The notes beneath the pieces are model-generated. The model searched no databases, was not told where the DNA came from, and worked only from the letters and a program-made list of their open reading frames with translations. The position numbers and the translations under genes were made by a program. Positions 34,695 through 46,179 of a DNA stretch of 64,000 nt are shown one piece after another (the first letter of the stretch is position 1; each line of letters opens with the position of its first letter). Source of the DNA: Hansfordia pulvinata. Taxonomy: Eukaryota; Ascomycota; Sordariomycetes; Xylariales. The DNA lies in NCBI GenBank assembly GCA_006538405.1, contig BJKQ01000006.1, forward strand, positions 2,379,001 through 2,443,000. The letters are read 5' to 3'.

Positions 34695-35167
34695 CAGCAA
34701 GTCCGGAAATGAGGGACGTACATGCAGAGATGTCGAGACGAGGCTGAAGCACCGACCGTAGCCACTCTATCTTTGGCTATTCCTTTTCCCCGTATTGATT
34801 TAGTTGCATATTGTCAGCTCAACATACCCACGATGTCTCGGCCATATAATGTTAATACAATGATATCCTTTGTTTTGCATCTCGAGTGTTTTTGTGGCTG
34901 TTCCGAGTATCCTCTTGTGTCGAGCTTCTTCGAATGTGATTATGTATGCGCCTCACCCAATTCCAATGATCCGTTCCATGACAGCGTGTACGTGTGATAT
35001 TGCAAGACCTCTCAAACGCCGTGTAAGAAGAAAGTGTACAGTGTGAGTTACCACGCTGCCCCTTCCCTCAGCTGCCCCTTTCCAGAAGCCCCCCTCCGTA
35101 ATGAAAAGAAACATGAAAAATTAACAAGGTCAACACCAAATCATCATTAAATATCTGCCCCCCTTCC
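34695..35167. other. Intergenic between convergent genes
   Basis: AT-richer 3' untranslated DNA of two convergent genes; nothing else seen. Confidence 0.6.
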
Positions 35168-35582
35168 TTAACCGATGCGGTATACGGCGTCCCGCCGGAA
35201 GTAACGGCTGATGTCGTTGTCGCGGCCGCAGTGCTCGCAGGCGTGCACAACCTTGGAGGCCGGGTGGCCTGGGCCGAAATGGTCACTGAAGCTGATGTTG
35301 CGGCTCCTCGAAAGCGACGAGCCGCCGTGGTAGCCGTTGCTGTGGTTGTTGCCGTTGTTGCCCATGTCGCTATTCGACCGCAGCCGGTGAACCGATCCCC
35401 CACCGCCACCGCTACTGCTGCCCACGTATCCCGAGTCATTGCTCTGCTGGTGCTTACGGTGCTGCCTCTGCTGCTGCTGTCCTCTGACACTATTACTGCC
35501 GCTGTTGGCCGCTGCAGCAACGCTGCTGCTATTGTTGTGGCCCTGCGGATCGAAGACAGCCTGCGGCAGCTGAGGAGGGGGC

Positions 35583-35614
<32 letters not shown>

Positions 35615-37447
35615 GTAATACTGGTGATGCTGCGACTGGCTCCGGCTATGCGTGCCACTTACGGTTCCACTTCCACTTCCCCCACCACTGTAGTGAGGGT
35701 GGTTCCGGTACCTCTCCTGCTGCATCATGCGATCGCGGCGAAAGGCATGCGCGCTCAGGGGCTCGTAAGAAGAAGCCCCCGTATCGCCAACACCACTACC
35801 CCCACCATCGCCGAGAGCTTCTAGCGCCATGGCTTCCTTGTAGCTGTCTGTCCCTCCAGCGCCGTCCAGCCCCAGCGGGATCAACTGCGAGCCATCAGCA
35901 TTGGTGTTGCTGCTGCTTCCGCCGCCGCCCAACTCGTGGTGTGCGCGCGCTTCTGCCTCGAGCTCGTGGCCCCGCGCCGCCTCCTTGAGGCTGCCCAGCT
36001 CATGTCTTTGCTGCTGTCCGCCAGCGCTTGGAGGAGGCGGGGGCGGCAGCGAGACTGGTGGGCCCTCTGGCGGGCCGGCGTCCAGGATCTCGCTGCGAGC
36101 AGCGTTGCTACTCGCTTGCGAGGTCGCCGTATTGGTGCGGTGCCTGCGACTACTGCCGCTGCCGCCTGCGCGTCGGTCGCTGGAGCGCCGGGGTACGTCG
36201 GGCGTCGTAGGCGTCGTGGGAAGCTGGGGAACAGGAGGAAGGGGGGTAACGGGAGGGCCGCCATTACTGATGCTGCTGCTGTTGTTGTTGTCGTTGTTTT
36301 CGGCCCACCGCTTCTCCGACCGCCCCGCAGACACCGTCTGGTGGTAGTCGTGGCCCGGGAAGTCATCGCGCGGGCTGCCCCGGCCCGTCACGCCGTTGTA
36401 GGTGCCGCCTGCTCGGCTTTCGCGGCGCTGGTGTCCTACTCCTCCCCCTCCCCCTCCTCCGCTGCTCGGGGTTGCAGCGCCATGTCCGATGCTGGTCGCT
36501 GGGGCTCCCGCTGGTGCTCCGCTGCCTGCAGATGCGGCGCCTCCAAGCCCCGTGGCGGAGAGCGAGGCCTGGTGCCGTTGGAAGGCGCTCATGCTGCTGC
36601 TCCCCTTGTTACTCAAGTCCCCTACGCCACCGTTACTGGTGTCGATGTTGTTGCCGTCGCCCTTGGCATTGCTGGCCCCGTTGGCGCTGGCAAACTTGGC
36701 TGCGGCCAGCGCCGCAGCCTGGTCGATGATAGCCTCGGTGTTCTTGGGTTGCGGACCCATACTGCTGCCATTGCTGCCTCCCATAGTAGCAGTCCTGAGG
36801 CCGGTTCCGAACCCAGATGAGGCACCTCGGTTCTCTCCTGGGTAAGGGGGCAAAGCCTTTTGCGGATAGAGCTCGGTGGTGCCATTGTCGTTGCCGTTGC
36901 TGCGGGCCGGTCTACTGCTGGCGGGGGGCGAAGGCTCAATAGGGGAGACGGTGTCGCGCAGCTCGTGGCGCGGAGGGGCGACAGCGTTGAGCGAGGCACC
37001 GTCGTCGCCATCTCCGAGCCCATTGAGAATTCCATGGCTTGATCGGCGGTACGTGTAGTAGTCTGGGGCCAGATGCTTGTTGTTGCCTCCATTGCCGCTG
37101 CCGCCGCTAGCGGGAATAACCTTTCTGCTGATATTGTTGTTGTTGCCGATAAGTGCTCGGGGAGCGGGCGAGGGGCTCGCATTATCACCGCCCACCGCTG
37201 GAGAAGGGTGGTGATGGTGTTCGTCATCGGCAAAATCCATGGCCGAGATACGCCACTCGTGGCTCCCGTTGTTGCCCACAACGCACGTTGGGCGATACCG
37301 CGGCGTCTCCTCTGCTTCCCATGGCCCGGGCGAGGTGGACGACCGATCACCGCTGGGGTAATTGATCCCAAGCATTCTCCTGCCGCTGCTGCCGCGTCTG
37401 TGGTGGTCAGGGGTCAGGGCCCCCTTCAGCTTAGACCCAAAGCCCAT
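35168..37447 (-). CDS. Intrinsically disordered protein, unknown function, C-terminal CxxC
   Basis: Single-exon reading frame of 759 aa, unrecognised. It starts MGFGSKLKGALTPDHHRRGS and is made almost wholly of Gly/Ser/Asn/Gln/Pro-rich disordered sequence: an eleven-Gln block, Pro runs, Gly runs and Asn runs. A few short ordered islands stand out: an Ala-rich segment (IIDQAAALAAAKFASANG), GDTGASSYEPLSAHAFRRDR, and a C-terminal RNISFSDHFGPGHP then HACEHCGRDNDISRYFRRDA. The last has a lone CxxC with a nearby His, which could be half of a zinc site or a redox pair. One frame stays open for 2.3 kb with these ordered islands, so I take it as real. No membrane segment or signal peptide. Confidence 0.75.
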
Positions 37448-39319
37448 GGTGCGAAGATCTTGGTATGTGTATAGGTAACGATTGAATGCGAAGAATTGTG
37501 AGAAACGAGAACTGCGATCTGATTAACGACAGGATTTCCTCCCCTAGGAAGCGAAAGAAACAACTCGAAGGACGGGGTTTCGGGGGCGTGTTTTTGAGAG
37601 AGCGTATTGCAAGGGCGTCTCGGCATTTAAAACCAAGTCGCATGAGTCGTTGCCAAACTCGGTTGTCCTCTGCCATTTTCTGGTGTGGTTGGCTACTCGG
37701 GTTCTTTCGATTGCCCTTCCTGATGTTGCCGAGCACAGCCATATCATTCGTGGCGTGGGGCATTCAAGTCAGGAACCGAAGTCTCGAGTCTGTTCCCACG
37801 AGACTGGGCTGGGCCCGGCCCGAGATGACTCGCTAGCACGCGGCGCCGGTTGTTCTGCTTCCAAGGCCGCGGACACGCTTGCCGTCATTGTCCAGTCAGC
37901 TGGTCACGACAAAGTGCATTGTCTTCGGGACGGGCTCTCACAGCACCGGGTCTGAGACTGCTCTCGTCAGCCTGGGCTGTTGCGATATCTGGGTCGTTGA
38001 AAAGCCATTCTTAATGTGCTGGGAGCCTTCACTCCCAGGTCAGAAGCGCCCACCCAACGAGGAGTGGGGTTTGGAGGTGGTTGTCAAGGCTTGTCGAGAT
38101 GTCTTGACAAAGTGATCGCGCCTGATCGTACCTGAGCACTTGGGTCGTGGACAGGCTACCTAGAGCTAGGTATGGAGGACACGTTACTCTCCGCGTCTAA
38201 TATCACATTGAGTGATGCCGAAGACGGGTGCCGTAGATTTTCAAAGACTTGCAGCCTGACCGGGCGACTTACTCGAGTTTCAGTGCCGAGGGGTGACATT
38301 GCAAGCCCTTGACTCGGCTCCGGAAATCAGAGAGGCGTCAGAGCTGTGTTGCGCGGCGCCCGTACAGTAGAACTGCAGGTACCTAACCTTCGGCCGACGT
38401 GTTCGCCGCTCCGCTAGCTCGTCTTGAATCGCAAGATCGTTGTCAGGCATCCTCCCTCGACGGGAGTAATGCAAAGCCTGGTCCGCGCTGGGCCCAGGCC
38501 AAGATATGGAGGAGAGAGTCCCGCCAGGTTGGATACGTGTAGATACCAGGAAGACAGTGTTGGGCAAGATCCGACGTTGATGGTGTAGAACAGAAAGTCT
38601 CCCGCTCGGGCACAGCACCTGTAGATACGTACCTACCGTAGGCTTAGAATTGGAAGTGACGTGATACTTTAGGTGAGGCACCAGTAGTGTCACGGTCGCC
38701 CTTTCCACATATCGCTTTGGCTGTGTATCCCGTGGCTTTACGTGCCCAAGCCGGCAGTTAGTCTCTGATCTTTCCAAGTGCCGCCAGAGACTCCCTTTGC
38801 CTCGAGATCCGGGAGCAATCGAAGTGCGCAATAAGCGTACTTCTGGGGTATGTTCGTGATCGAAGCGCGCGCGTTACACTACCCAAGGGACGGTGGTTAG
38901 CACTGAAAAGGTGGCATCCGACTTGGACGGGGCCTACAGGACGGGTATGCTCACAGCCCACTTTGACAGCGCTTCACCTGATTCTTTGGGTGTTTACCAC
39001 GGGCAGGAGATCGCAGCGGTTGACTGACTTGATCATTTTCAATAATGTTCTCCTCAACTGTCTACTGTCAGACTGTAGTAACCTAGATCGACTCTTGACC
39101 TATCACACTATTTGATATAGCAGTCGGCATCGTGGTAAAGGCCATTGCATCTACCCTCCGCCATTATCTGACTGGATTATATGCAGATATTCAAATCTCG
39201 GCGCCGTATTCACATTACACCTGCATATTTCCGCTATCCTCATCGCAAATACCCGCCTATTCATCCGGTATGATGTATCCATACCCCGAGACAGCTTCGC
39301 TAAGGTACCTTGTAGGTAC
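37448..39319. other. Intergenic, no gene seen
   Basis: Upstream DNA of the 35-37 kb gene plus about 1.5 kb of less GC-rich sequence. No frame above about 180 codons and no motif. It probably includes the 3' region of the next gene. Confidence 0.5.
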
Positions 39320-40324
39320 TCACTGAATGGAACGGCGTTTGCTCCTCGACGAAACCGGCTCGCTTGGCCAGAACGAGCATGCCATCATGTACGATATGCC
39401 CTCGCTGTCACTCTCTGCGGACGACTCGTCTTCTCCGGCCTCCAATTTCTCGGCCTCCTCCCTGTCCTCCTGCTCTCCCTTTTCCAACGGCGGCTGCGGA
39501 GAGAAGACGCCCGCGCTGTCAGAGTTGAAGATGGGGAAGGCGCGGGCGGTGAAATCAAGACGGGACGCCGCCGCCGCCACGCCCTTGTTTTCGTTCTTGT
39601 AGTTGGACCGTTTCTTCCGAGGCTCGGTGACGTGGTGATCGTGGTCGCGCCGCTCCTCCGAGGTAGGCTTGTCTTCGGTCGTCGTCGTTATCATCGTCGT
39701 CGTCGTCGCCGCCTTCTCCGAGTCGGAAGAGACGAGCTGTTGCGGAGAGGTCGGGGCTTGCGGCGCTTGCGGCCGAGACGTGTCCATGCCCGGGGAAAGG
39801 GGAGGGGGAGGGGGAGGCAGCTTCAGGACCTCCGCGATCGAGGGCAGCGGCAGCTCCGGGGGCACCCACCAGCATATGCGCTGCTCTTCGCTTCTTCTGC
39901 CGCGGCTGCCTCTGCAGCTGTATCGCGGGCGGTTTCTCGCACCGTTGGCAAGTTCATTGTCCTCGAGGCGTGACCCCAAGGACCTCTCCTCGCCGGGTAG
40001 CAAAACCGCCTGCGCCCACCACGATGGAACAATGTCATCCGACGACATGCCTCTGCGGCGTGTGGCTCCTTGCGTGGATCGACGACTGGAATTGAATACC
40101 GGGAACGGGCAGCTTGATGGTGGGCTACCTTTGGCCTGGCTCGTCGTCACGTCTAGGCTTCGACTTGCCGTGGAATCGCGGCCCCCTTCAGAAGAGGCGG
40201 ATCGGGCGAACGCCGAGGACCACAATCGAGTGTTGGTGCAGCGGTTTCTTGGCCGGGCCCGATTGGCTGATGGAGGTCCGTCATTGTCAAGATTCGATAA
40301 GGCAAAGGAGAAAGGGGATGCCAT
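39320..40324 (-). CDS. Hypothetical protein, charged and disordered
   Basis: Single-exon frame of 334 aa from ATG 40324. Unrecognised. The N-terminal part is Ser/Arg-rich; mid-protein has SDDIVPSWWAQAVLLPGEE and ICWWVPPELPLPSIAEVLKL, which look like structured or linear-motif sequence. A Pro8 run, a Thr-rich block, a basic stretch (EPRKKRSNYKNENK) and an acidic Glu/Asp-rich segment follow. Support comes from frame length, amphipathic and Trp-containing segments and acidic/basic patterning. The competing plus-strand frame (39669-40379) is Arg/Arg/Gly shadow sequence. Small introns or an indel cannot be excluded. Confidence 0.55.
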   Translation of the reverse strand: MASPFSFALSNLDNDGPPSANRARPRNRCTNTRLWSSAFARSASSEGGRDSTASRSLDVTTSQAKGSPPSSCPFPVFNSSRRSTQGATRRRGMSSDDIVPSWWAQAVLLPGEERSLGSRLEDNELANGARNRPRYSCRGSRGRRSEEQRICWWVPPELPLPSIAEVLKLPPPPPPLSPGMDTSRPQAPQAPTSPQQLVSSDSEKAATTTTMITTTTEDKPTSEERRDHDHHVTEPRKKRSNYKNENKGVAAAASRLDFTARAFPIFNSDSAGVFSPQPPLEKGEQEDREEAEKLEAGEDESSAESDSEGISYMMACSFWPSEPVSSRSKRRSIQ

Positions 40325-41600
40325 CGTCTGTCAGGGCAGAACACGGGACAAACCTGTGCGAAATCTTGAATTGGGTTGAGTGATAAAATGGTTGAGGGTG
40401 ATGGGACGAAAGACAACACGAAGACGCTGCCGAAATGGTAATTTAATAATCAGACGGCTGCTTTCTGCTAATAAAGGTTTCCGATAAGGGTCAGAAATGC
40501 GTGTGTTTGCCAAATCCTACATGAGATGCAAGAAGAGAACTTGCAGCTGATCACACCTTGGGCACCATGCTGTTCTCCTCTGTATTTATGAGAGCCGAAA
40601 CATGCCAGAAAGCGGGAGCCAGGACATCCAGGCTTCCCAGCTTAACTTCTACAGCGCTTCCGGTCTTCGGCAGGAGCTGCAGATTGCATGCATGGTCTTT
40701 GCATGCCCCCTCCTCTCTGCTCTCGAAGCAACTCGACAGGCCGCTCGAAAGATTCCGTCCCAGTGAGGATAATCACTGGTCAAACCTCAAACTTTGGCTG
40801 TTTCGCCGGGGAGCCTCACCAGCGAGAGACCGAACATAAGCAAGCAGCAGGGACCACGATATCTTATGCTGGCTGCCCGTCCACGCAGGGCGGGCCCTTT
40901 CCAAAGGCCAGTGCTCTTCACCGCGAGCCGAAACTGAGCCTGCGGGGGGCGTGTCTCGCTGGCATACCCCCCTATTTTTGTGTCTTATGGAACTCGGGCG
41001 CCCCATGACTGCAGTCGTCAACCTTGGAGGGAGTTCCCCGCCTATGTGTCGGTAGAACCCGGCGCACCGAGCAAGCATAGCCATGTTCTCTTTGCATCTA
41101 GAGAGGTATTGAACCATGTCCGATCAGTCCACGACGAGAGTTGTGGCCGACGTATTGCCGTTTGTCCCCTGAACATTAAAGTACGGCACGGTAAGTGGCA
41201 AACGCCACTGCGCTCGTTGCAGCCAACACGGGCTTCACACACAGCAATTTCCGGTTGATAACAACAGTGACCAATATTAACTCGTAACCAATTATTCGTG
41301 AATTTTATTTAGTAGTATCACCTTATCCCAGGTGAATAAATAGGCACTGGCCTATCACGGCGAACCCTCGCCGCACTGAAATCACATCACACATACTCCT
41401 GCCGAAAACACCCTTTCCCTAGAGGTCCTTTGGTCGCATGAACTGTTTCCTTACCCCTTTACGTATTGGTACAAAGCCAAAAGCTGTATAAGAAGATGCA
41501 CCTGGCCGGTGATTCCCGTCCGTGTGGGTAGACAACAGCTCCAAATCCAGTTTACGTCAGGACAGTGAAGAACGCCCGATTGAAGCATGGCCAGGAAAAT
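40325..41600. other. Intergenic, no gene seen
   Basis: Promoter side of the preceding minus-strand gene and the 3' side of CDC73. The stretch 41260-41420 is AT-rich. No convincing frame. Confidence 0.5.
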
Positions 41601-42962
41601 TCAAATGTGAGACGGCGCGTGGTCTCGCCTCCAGCCCTTGCTCTTCATGCTTGCTTCGATCGTCCCCCAGAGCCCCTCCACAATTTCCCGGTCTCGCCAC
41701 CGGGTGTCAACTCCGTGAGTGCTGTCCTTCCACCTGTCGAGGCCAATGTTGATGACGCGATGTCCCCAGTTGCGGATGTTTTCCGGGGGCGGGTCGCCAC
41801 GCCACCCTATGTAGACGCCAGGAATGTGACGGAAGAGCTCGTCAGGCTTGCTCCATTTGTAGTTCTTGAACTGCCAAGGCTGGCCGGTTGTGAATACGGC
41901 GACAACACGCTCCCAGTACTCGGGTTTGAACTGTTCTGGCGACTCGACAAGAATGAACCGCATCGGGCGGCTTGGGTCGATATCCTTCAGCAGACGGTTG
42001 ATGTGCAGCATACTGGCTCCCGTGTTGCTGGCCGAGGCAGAGTCGGCAGGCACAAACGAGCCGCCTTCGAGGAATGATTTGACGTTGGACATGCGCAACA
42101 GCGAGGATGCCGAGGGCGACAGCAAGATGATCGGATCGGGGCGTTTCGTCTTCTCGCGCGAGGTGAGAGTCTGGTTGGCAGAGGTGCCGGAAGCCTGGTT
42201 GGGGGCTTTCTTGGACATGAAGGAGGCTGCGTGTTTTCGAACATGGGATAAGTCCTGAGGATACATTAGCGAAAGACTCAAGACTCAGATACAGGAGCAA
42301 GGGATGGGCAACTTGGTTAAGCCAGGCGAAGGCTTCGGGGTGGGGGGATTTTGAGCGGGTTGGCAGATACGTACAGTGGGTTTGATGCCCCTCAGACAGC
42401 TATTCCGGTCGCCCATTTTGCGCTCGCTGTTGTAGATAGCGGCCAGTCTTGGGTCGAGAGTGCCCTTACCGGACCTGCCAACGGCGGCGCCAATGGCGGG
42501 AGCGGCGGCGCCCTTGGAAGCCAGCGCCGCGGCGGCACTGGAGGCAGACCCATCCTTGTCGCCGGCCAGAGGCTTGATGTATTCACTTTCTTCGCTGGCA
42601 CCCTCTAGCCAAGTAATCAAATCGAGACGCTCGACAAAGGCAAGGTTGCGGACCTTGCCCTTCCCAGCAAGCTCTTCGTTGAGGCGCGAAGCCGAGGCAT
42701 TGTAGTCAGGGACAGCCTGGTCGCGGTTGAGCCAGGCAAAGTAGATACTGCGCAGATCTACAGGAGCTTCGTTGGAGGTGAACCGCGTGGTAACGTCGAT
42801 GGGTAGAGAGATGCGCGTCGGGGTGGTGACCGTGAGGTGCGACGCTTGTGAGAGGCCGACCTCCTCGGCGCCAGGGGCGTCCGACGCGGTGGGCAGTATC
42901 GCACCGTTGGCAACGATTGACTGCCGTATCAGCAAGAGAGGGTCTTGAATGACCGGCGCCAT
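41601..42962 (-). CDS. CDC73: Cdc73, Paf1 complex subunit (parafibromin homologue)
   Basis: Subunit of the nuclear Paf1 complex, which travels with RNA polymerase II and promotes histone modification and elongation. Two exons on the minus strand: 42962-42375 and 42254-41601; intron of 120 bp (GTACGT to CAG). Total 413 aa, against 393 in yeast. The N-terminal part has DPLLLIRQSIVANGAILPT and IYFAWLNRDQAVPDYNASA. The C-terminal Ras-like domain has KPIIL-type PDPIILLSPSASSLLRMSNV, FILVESPEQFKPEYWERVVAVFTTGQPWQFKNYKW and the terminal GVYIGWRGDPPPENIRNWG. It lies just downstream of TAP42 in the same direction, with a 608-bp gap. Confidence 0.95.
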
Positions 42963-43570
42963 GATGGCTGGCACCCTCGAGCTTGGCGCTGTGAGCTCAG
43001 AGCTGTATGCTGAAAGCTGAATGCTCGACACTGGACGGAAGCTGAATGCAGGTGACCCGATGAGGCTCAAAGGCGGGTGGCGGAATCGGTGACGTTCTGT
43101 GTGCTGGAGACGACAAGAGAGACGGGAGCGAAAGTAGTGGGAACGGTGAGGTTTCGGTAGTGGCAAAGGCGACGGTGAGATTGGCGATGAGCCTGAGCGC
43201 AGGTCCAGGGCGTGGTTGTTGCTGAGGATTGTGGCCGGTATTACTCGTGACAGACACAATCTGGTGTGGTTCGGTGGTGCTGGGTACGAGGTAACATTCA
43301 GATACGAGTACGAGACGCGTCTAGCTGCACAGCAGATGAAACTGGCGCCTTGCTGCAGTCGCAACCTCTTCCTTGGGAACTTCGCCAATCCAATACTCGT
43401 TTACATGCATACTTCGACCAGCCAGTTGAGACACGTGCATGAGTGCCAGGCGCATCCAGTTGTCTGAACAGGAGATGGATCAGATACGAGGTATGCTCTC
43501 GGTTGCTGGCATCACACCGGAGTCGGCATGAGAGCCACCAAACGTGTTCCATTTCGACGTCCCCCATTTT
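42963..43570. other. CDC73 upstream region and TAP42 3' side
   Basis: Short gap between two minus-strand genes; includes a CT-rich CDC73 leader on the minus strand and a TACGAGTA word at about 43303. No gene. Confidence 0.6.
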
Positions 43571-44659
43571 CTAACCTCTGTTCAAGGTATTACCGCTACC
43601 CTTGGCATTGTCCTCGGTGAACTCGTCCCAGTACCGCGCCTTCATCGTCTCCTCGTCAGCCTTGTCCATGTTATCCTCGTCCGGCTCAGGCTGCCTCATG
43701 CTAGCTTCTCCCCCGCCCTCGATGATGTTCCCCCGCCTGCGCTCCTCGTCCAGGTACTCGTCAATGGTCATGGTTGGTAGGTTGTGCCCTGGACGGAAAA
43801 CTCCTTGCTGCAGCTCTTGGCGGTTCGAGGTGAGCGTAAAGGGCCGCAGTGGCTTGCCCTCTTTGCTCAGGATGGGCCCCGATTTGTTCGTCAGCCCCGG
43901 AGCAGCGCCGTCCAGCCTTTCCGAGAAGCTCTCGTTGTCTGCTGTTCCTCGGCGTCGACGCTCGTCATCCTGCGCCGTTGCATCCGCGTGCGGAACATCG
44001 GGCGCCGGGGCCAGTGCCAGGATCTCCATCTCGCGACTGATGCCTTCGAGCCCCTGGAAGGTCATGTGAACGCAGAATGCAATGTTGGCCAGGTGCAGTT
44101 CTCGAACCGCCTCTTCGTCGCCGCCGTCCTCCAGGTAGCGCGGTGACTGCCGCATGTAGGCGAGCTTTTGCTTCAGCTCTTTTTCCGCCTTGAAGTTGGC
44201 GATCTTGGCATTCCTCCGCGCTGCAGGGTCCTTTGTGGAGATGGTAGAGAAGGCTTCTGGATCATCGCTGTACTGGGCAAACAGCTTGCTGTCCTGGGCG
44301 GGGAGGATGGAGTAGCTGTCGAGCTGGTGCAAGAATCTTTCGTAGTAGTCGCGCGTGTAGCGCAGGGCGGCCTTCCTCTCGCCTGGCGAGGCGGCCGAGA
44401 CGCGCTGCAGTAGCTCTGCTACTCTGTAGTTTGCCAGGAGGTAAGGCAGGTCTGATGTGGACAGGTCCTCGAGACCCTCATTATTGCTGAACAGGGCGAC
44501 GTTGCCGATAATCTGCAGGGCTTCCTGGTAGAGCTTGAGGGCCTTCTCGAGGGTGTCGACAAAGGACGGGGATGTAGTGTCAAAGGCGCCTTCGAGTACC
44601 AGCCTCTTCTGCTCGGCCTCGCCATAGACCGACTTGAGGTTGCGCGGCCCCTCGCTCAT
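43571..44659 (-). CDS. TAP42: Tap42/alpha4 PP2A-associated protein
   Basis: Cytosolic TOR-pathway regulator that binds the catalytic subunits of PP2A-type phosphatases. Single exon, 362 aa. The start at ATG 44659 (MSEGPRNLKSVY) is chosen because the longer frame begins at a GTG. The all-helical N-terminal part shows LYQEALQIIGNVALFSNNEGLEDLSTSDLPYLL and the conserved ANYRVAELLQRV and YYERFLHQLDSYSIL. The acidic C-terminus ends with the family tail ARYWDEFTEDNAKGSGNTLNRG, matching the usual WDEFTExNPKGxGNxxNxG. Length and motif order fit the family; no break. Confidence 0.95.
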   Translation of the reverse strand: MSEGPRNLKSVYGEAEQKRLVLEGAFDTTSPSFVDTLEKALKLYQEALQIIGNVALFSNNEGLEDLSTSDLPYLLANYRVAELLQRVSAASPGERKAALRYTRDYYERFLHQLDSYSILPAQDSKLFAQYSDDPEAFSTISTKDPAARRNAKIANFKAEKELKQKLAYMRQSPRYLEDGGDEEAVRELHLANIAFCVHMTFQGLEGISREMEILALAPAPDVPHADATAQDDERRRRGTADNESFSERLDGAAPGLTNKSGPILSKEGKPLRPFTLTSNRQELQQGVFRPGHNLPTMTIDEYLDEERRRGNIIEGGGEASMRQPEPDEDNMDKADEETMKARYWDEFTEDNAKGSGNTLNRG

Positions 44660-46179
44660 GATGGAGACGGCGCCTGAAGCAGGTCTCACGCAGGTGGGTG
44701 AGGAGTGAGCCTGATGGCTGTATCTAGCCGGCGCGATGTCCCGTTGCGTCAGCTGCGACGGCGACCTGTGCCACTACCGTTGGAGCAGGGGCATCCACTC
44801 CGTTTGTGTGTAAGAGAGGTGAGTGGCGGGTAAGCTGGTAGGTAAGTGTGCAGGCAGGCAGGTGTCGGACGGTGCGCGGCGTGCGATGCGATGCGATGCA
44901 ATCATTCAATGGTGGGGGGTCCCCTGGCTCAGGTCGGGTGCCCCGCTACGCGCTACGGCGGTACATCAAATACTTGCGAAACTGCGCAGGAAACGCGACT
45001 GTCCGGTGGATGATGCAACGGGTCAAACGGAACGCCCCGCTTTGGGCATATCAGGTCTGGACAGGGCAGTCGGTGCCATTCATTCAAATGTCGAATCCCG
45101 TGCTGCCCCTGTGCCCGCACCAGGGGTTGGACATATTGACGTCGGAAAGCCCTTGTGGAATCCACGATTTGGATGTCCCGGCATGTATCGCAGGAGGCCG
45201 TGAGGGTCCGAATCACGACATGCGGATCTGGCACAAATGGCCATATGACTATCATTCTCTGCAAACCCACGCAGCTGCCAGGCTGCCTACCTATTGTCTC
45301 ATTGCCAGGCTGCTTGTTTGCTTCGACTTGACATTATGAAACTTACGTTCCTTTATAGATCCATTCGTAGAGCAGCTCTCAATCTAGCCATGGCACAGTG
45401 CTGTCACATCTGGACAATTGTCGAATATGACTTGTCCCGGCCAGCCTGACATGCATGCGAGCAAACGGAGAATAATAGGCGGCAAGAGCCAGGAAGGCAA
45501 CCACGCACGTAAGGTACCTACATAGTTTGTAAGGTGGCAGACGAGACCGGCTGCAAACGCAAAGGTCCCAGGTGCGATGCCCGACTACATACCTCGTATT
45601 GCTTGTGACGGCGATTCCCTGGGTCGGTCTCTGCCCCCAAGACATTGTTCAACCGAGGCACCCAGGTGCTTTTGCCACAGACTCTTCGCCATCTCCCTTA
45701 GATGACTCCGCGTTCTCATGATTCTATTTCCATCCTTCGCCCATATTTGCCTCCAGATACGTGATAGGCCGTGGTCGTCGTATGCATGTGAGTGTACCCA
45801 CGGGAGCGGTAAGAAAAGGTACAGGTGCAGTGTTGGCCGCCACATGCGACACTGCCCAGTCCAGCCGAGAGCTTGGATCATCACCTTAGGCAGGTGTGAC
45901 CGCGAGCGCCTGCCTTCATATTACATTGAGCTGATTGTCCATTGGGCTACCATGCAGAAGGTACCTACCTACCAGCTAACATCAAATATCGTATCGCATG
46001 TCAGGCGAGATACTTCATACCCGCGTCAACCACAATCCAGCCAGCACTCAACAAGCTCCGACTCTTGCTGCCTCGCAGGGTCTCACTCATCACCAGCTCA
46101 CCAGACCCCGCCTCATGATTTCTTCCCCTGTCAGCCCACAGTACGTCGCGAGGCTGAACACTATTTCGCCACTGTTACC
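44660..46179. other. Divergent promoter region, TAP42 and DCL1
   Basis: About 1.5 kb upstream of both TAP42 (minus) and DCL1 (plus). It has a GCGAT repeat near 44882-44900 and GGTACCTACC-type words near 45515 and 45961. No frame looks coding; one 163-codon plus-strand frame at 44848 has no recognisable features. Confidence 0.5.

Noticed and set aside
33397..34752. 451-codon minus-strand frame over the four-TM gene
   Set aside because: Gly/Ala/Asp/Glu-rich product with no hydrophobic or motif structure; explained by C-rich third positions of the plus-strand gene.
38100..39320. Possible RIP-mutated transposon relic
   Set aside because: The stretch is less GC-rich, but shows no strong TA excess, terminal repeats or transposase/reverse-transcriptase remnants in any frame.
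44848..45339. 163-codon frame between TAP42 and DCL1
   Set aside because: No motif, atypical composition and location in a divergent promoter region.
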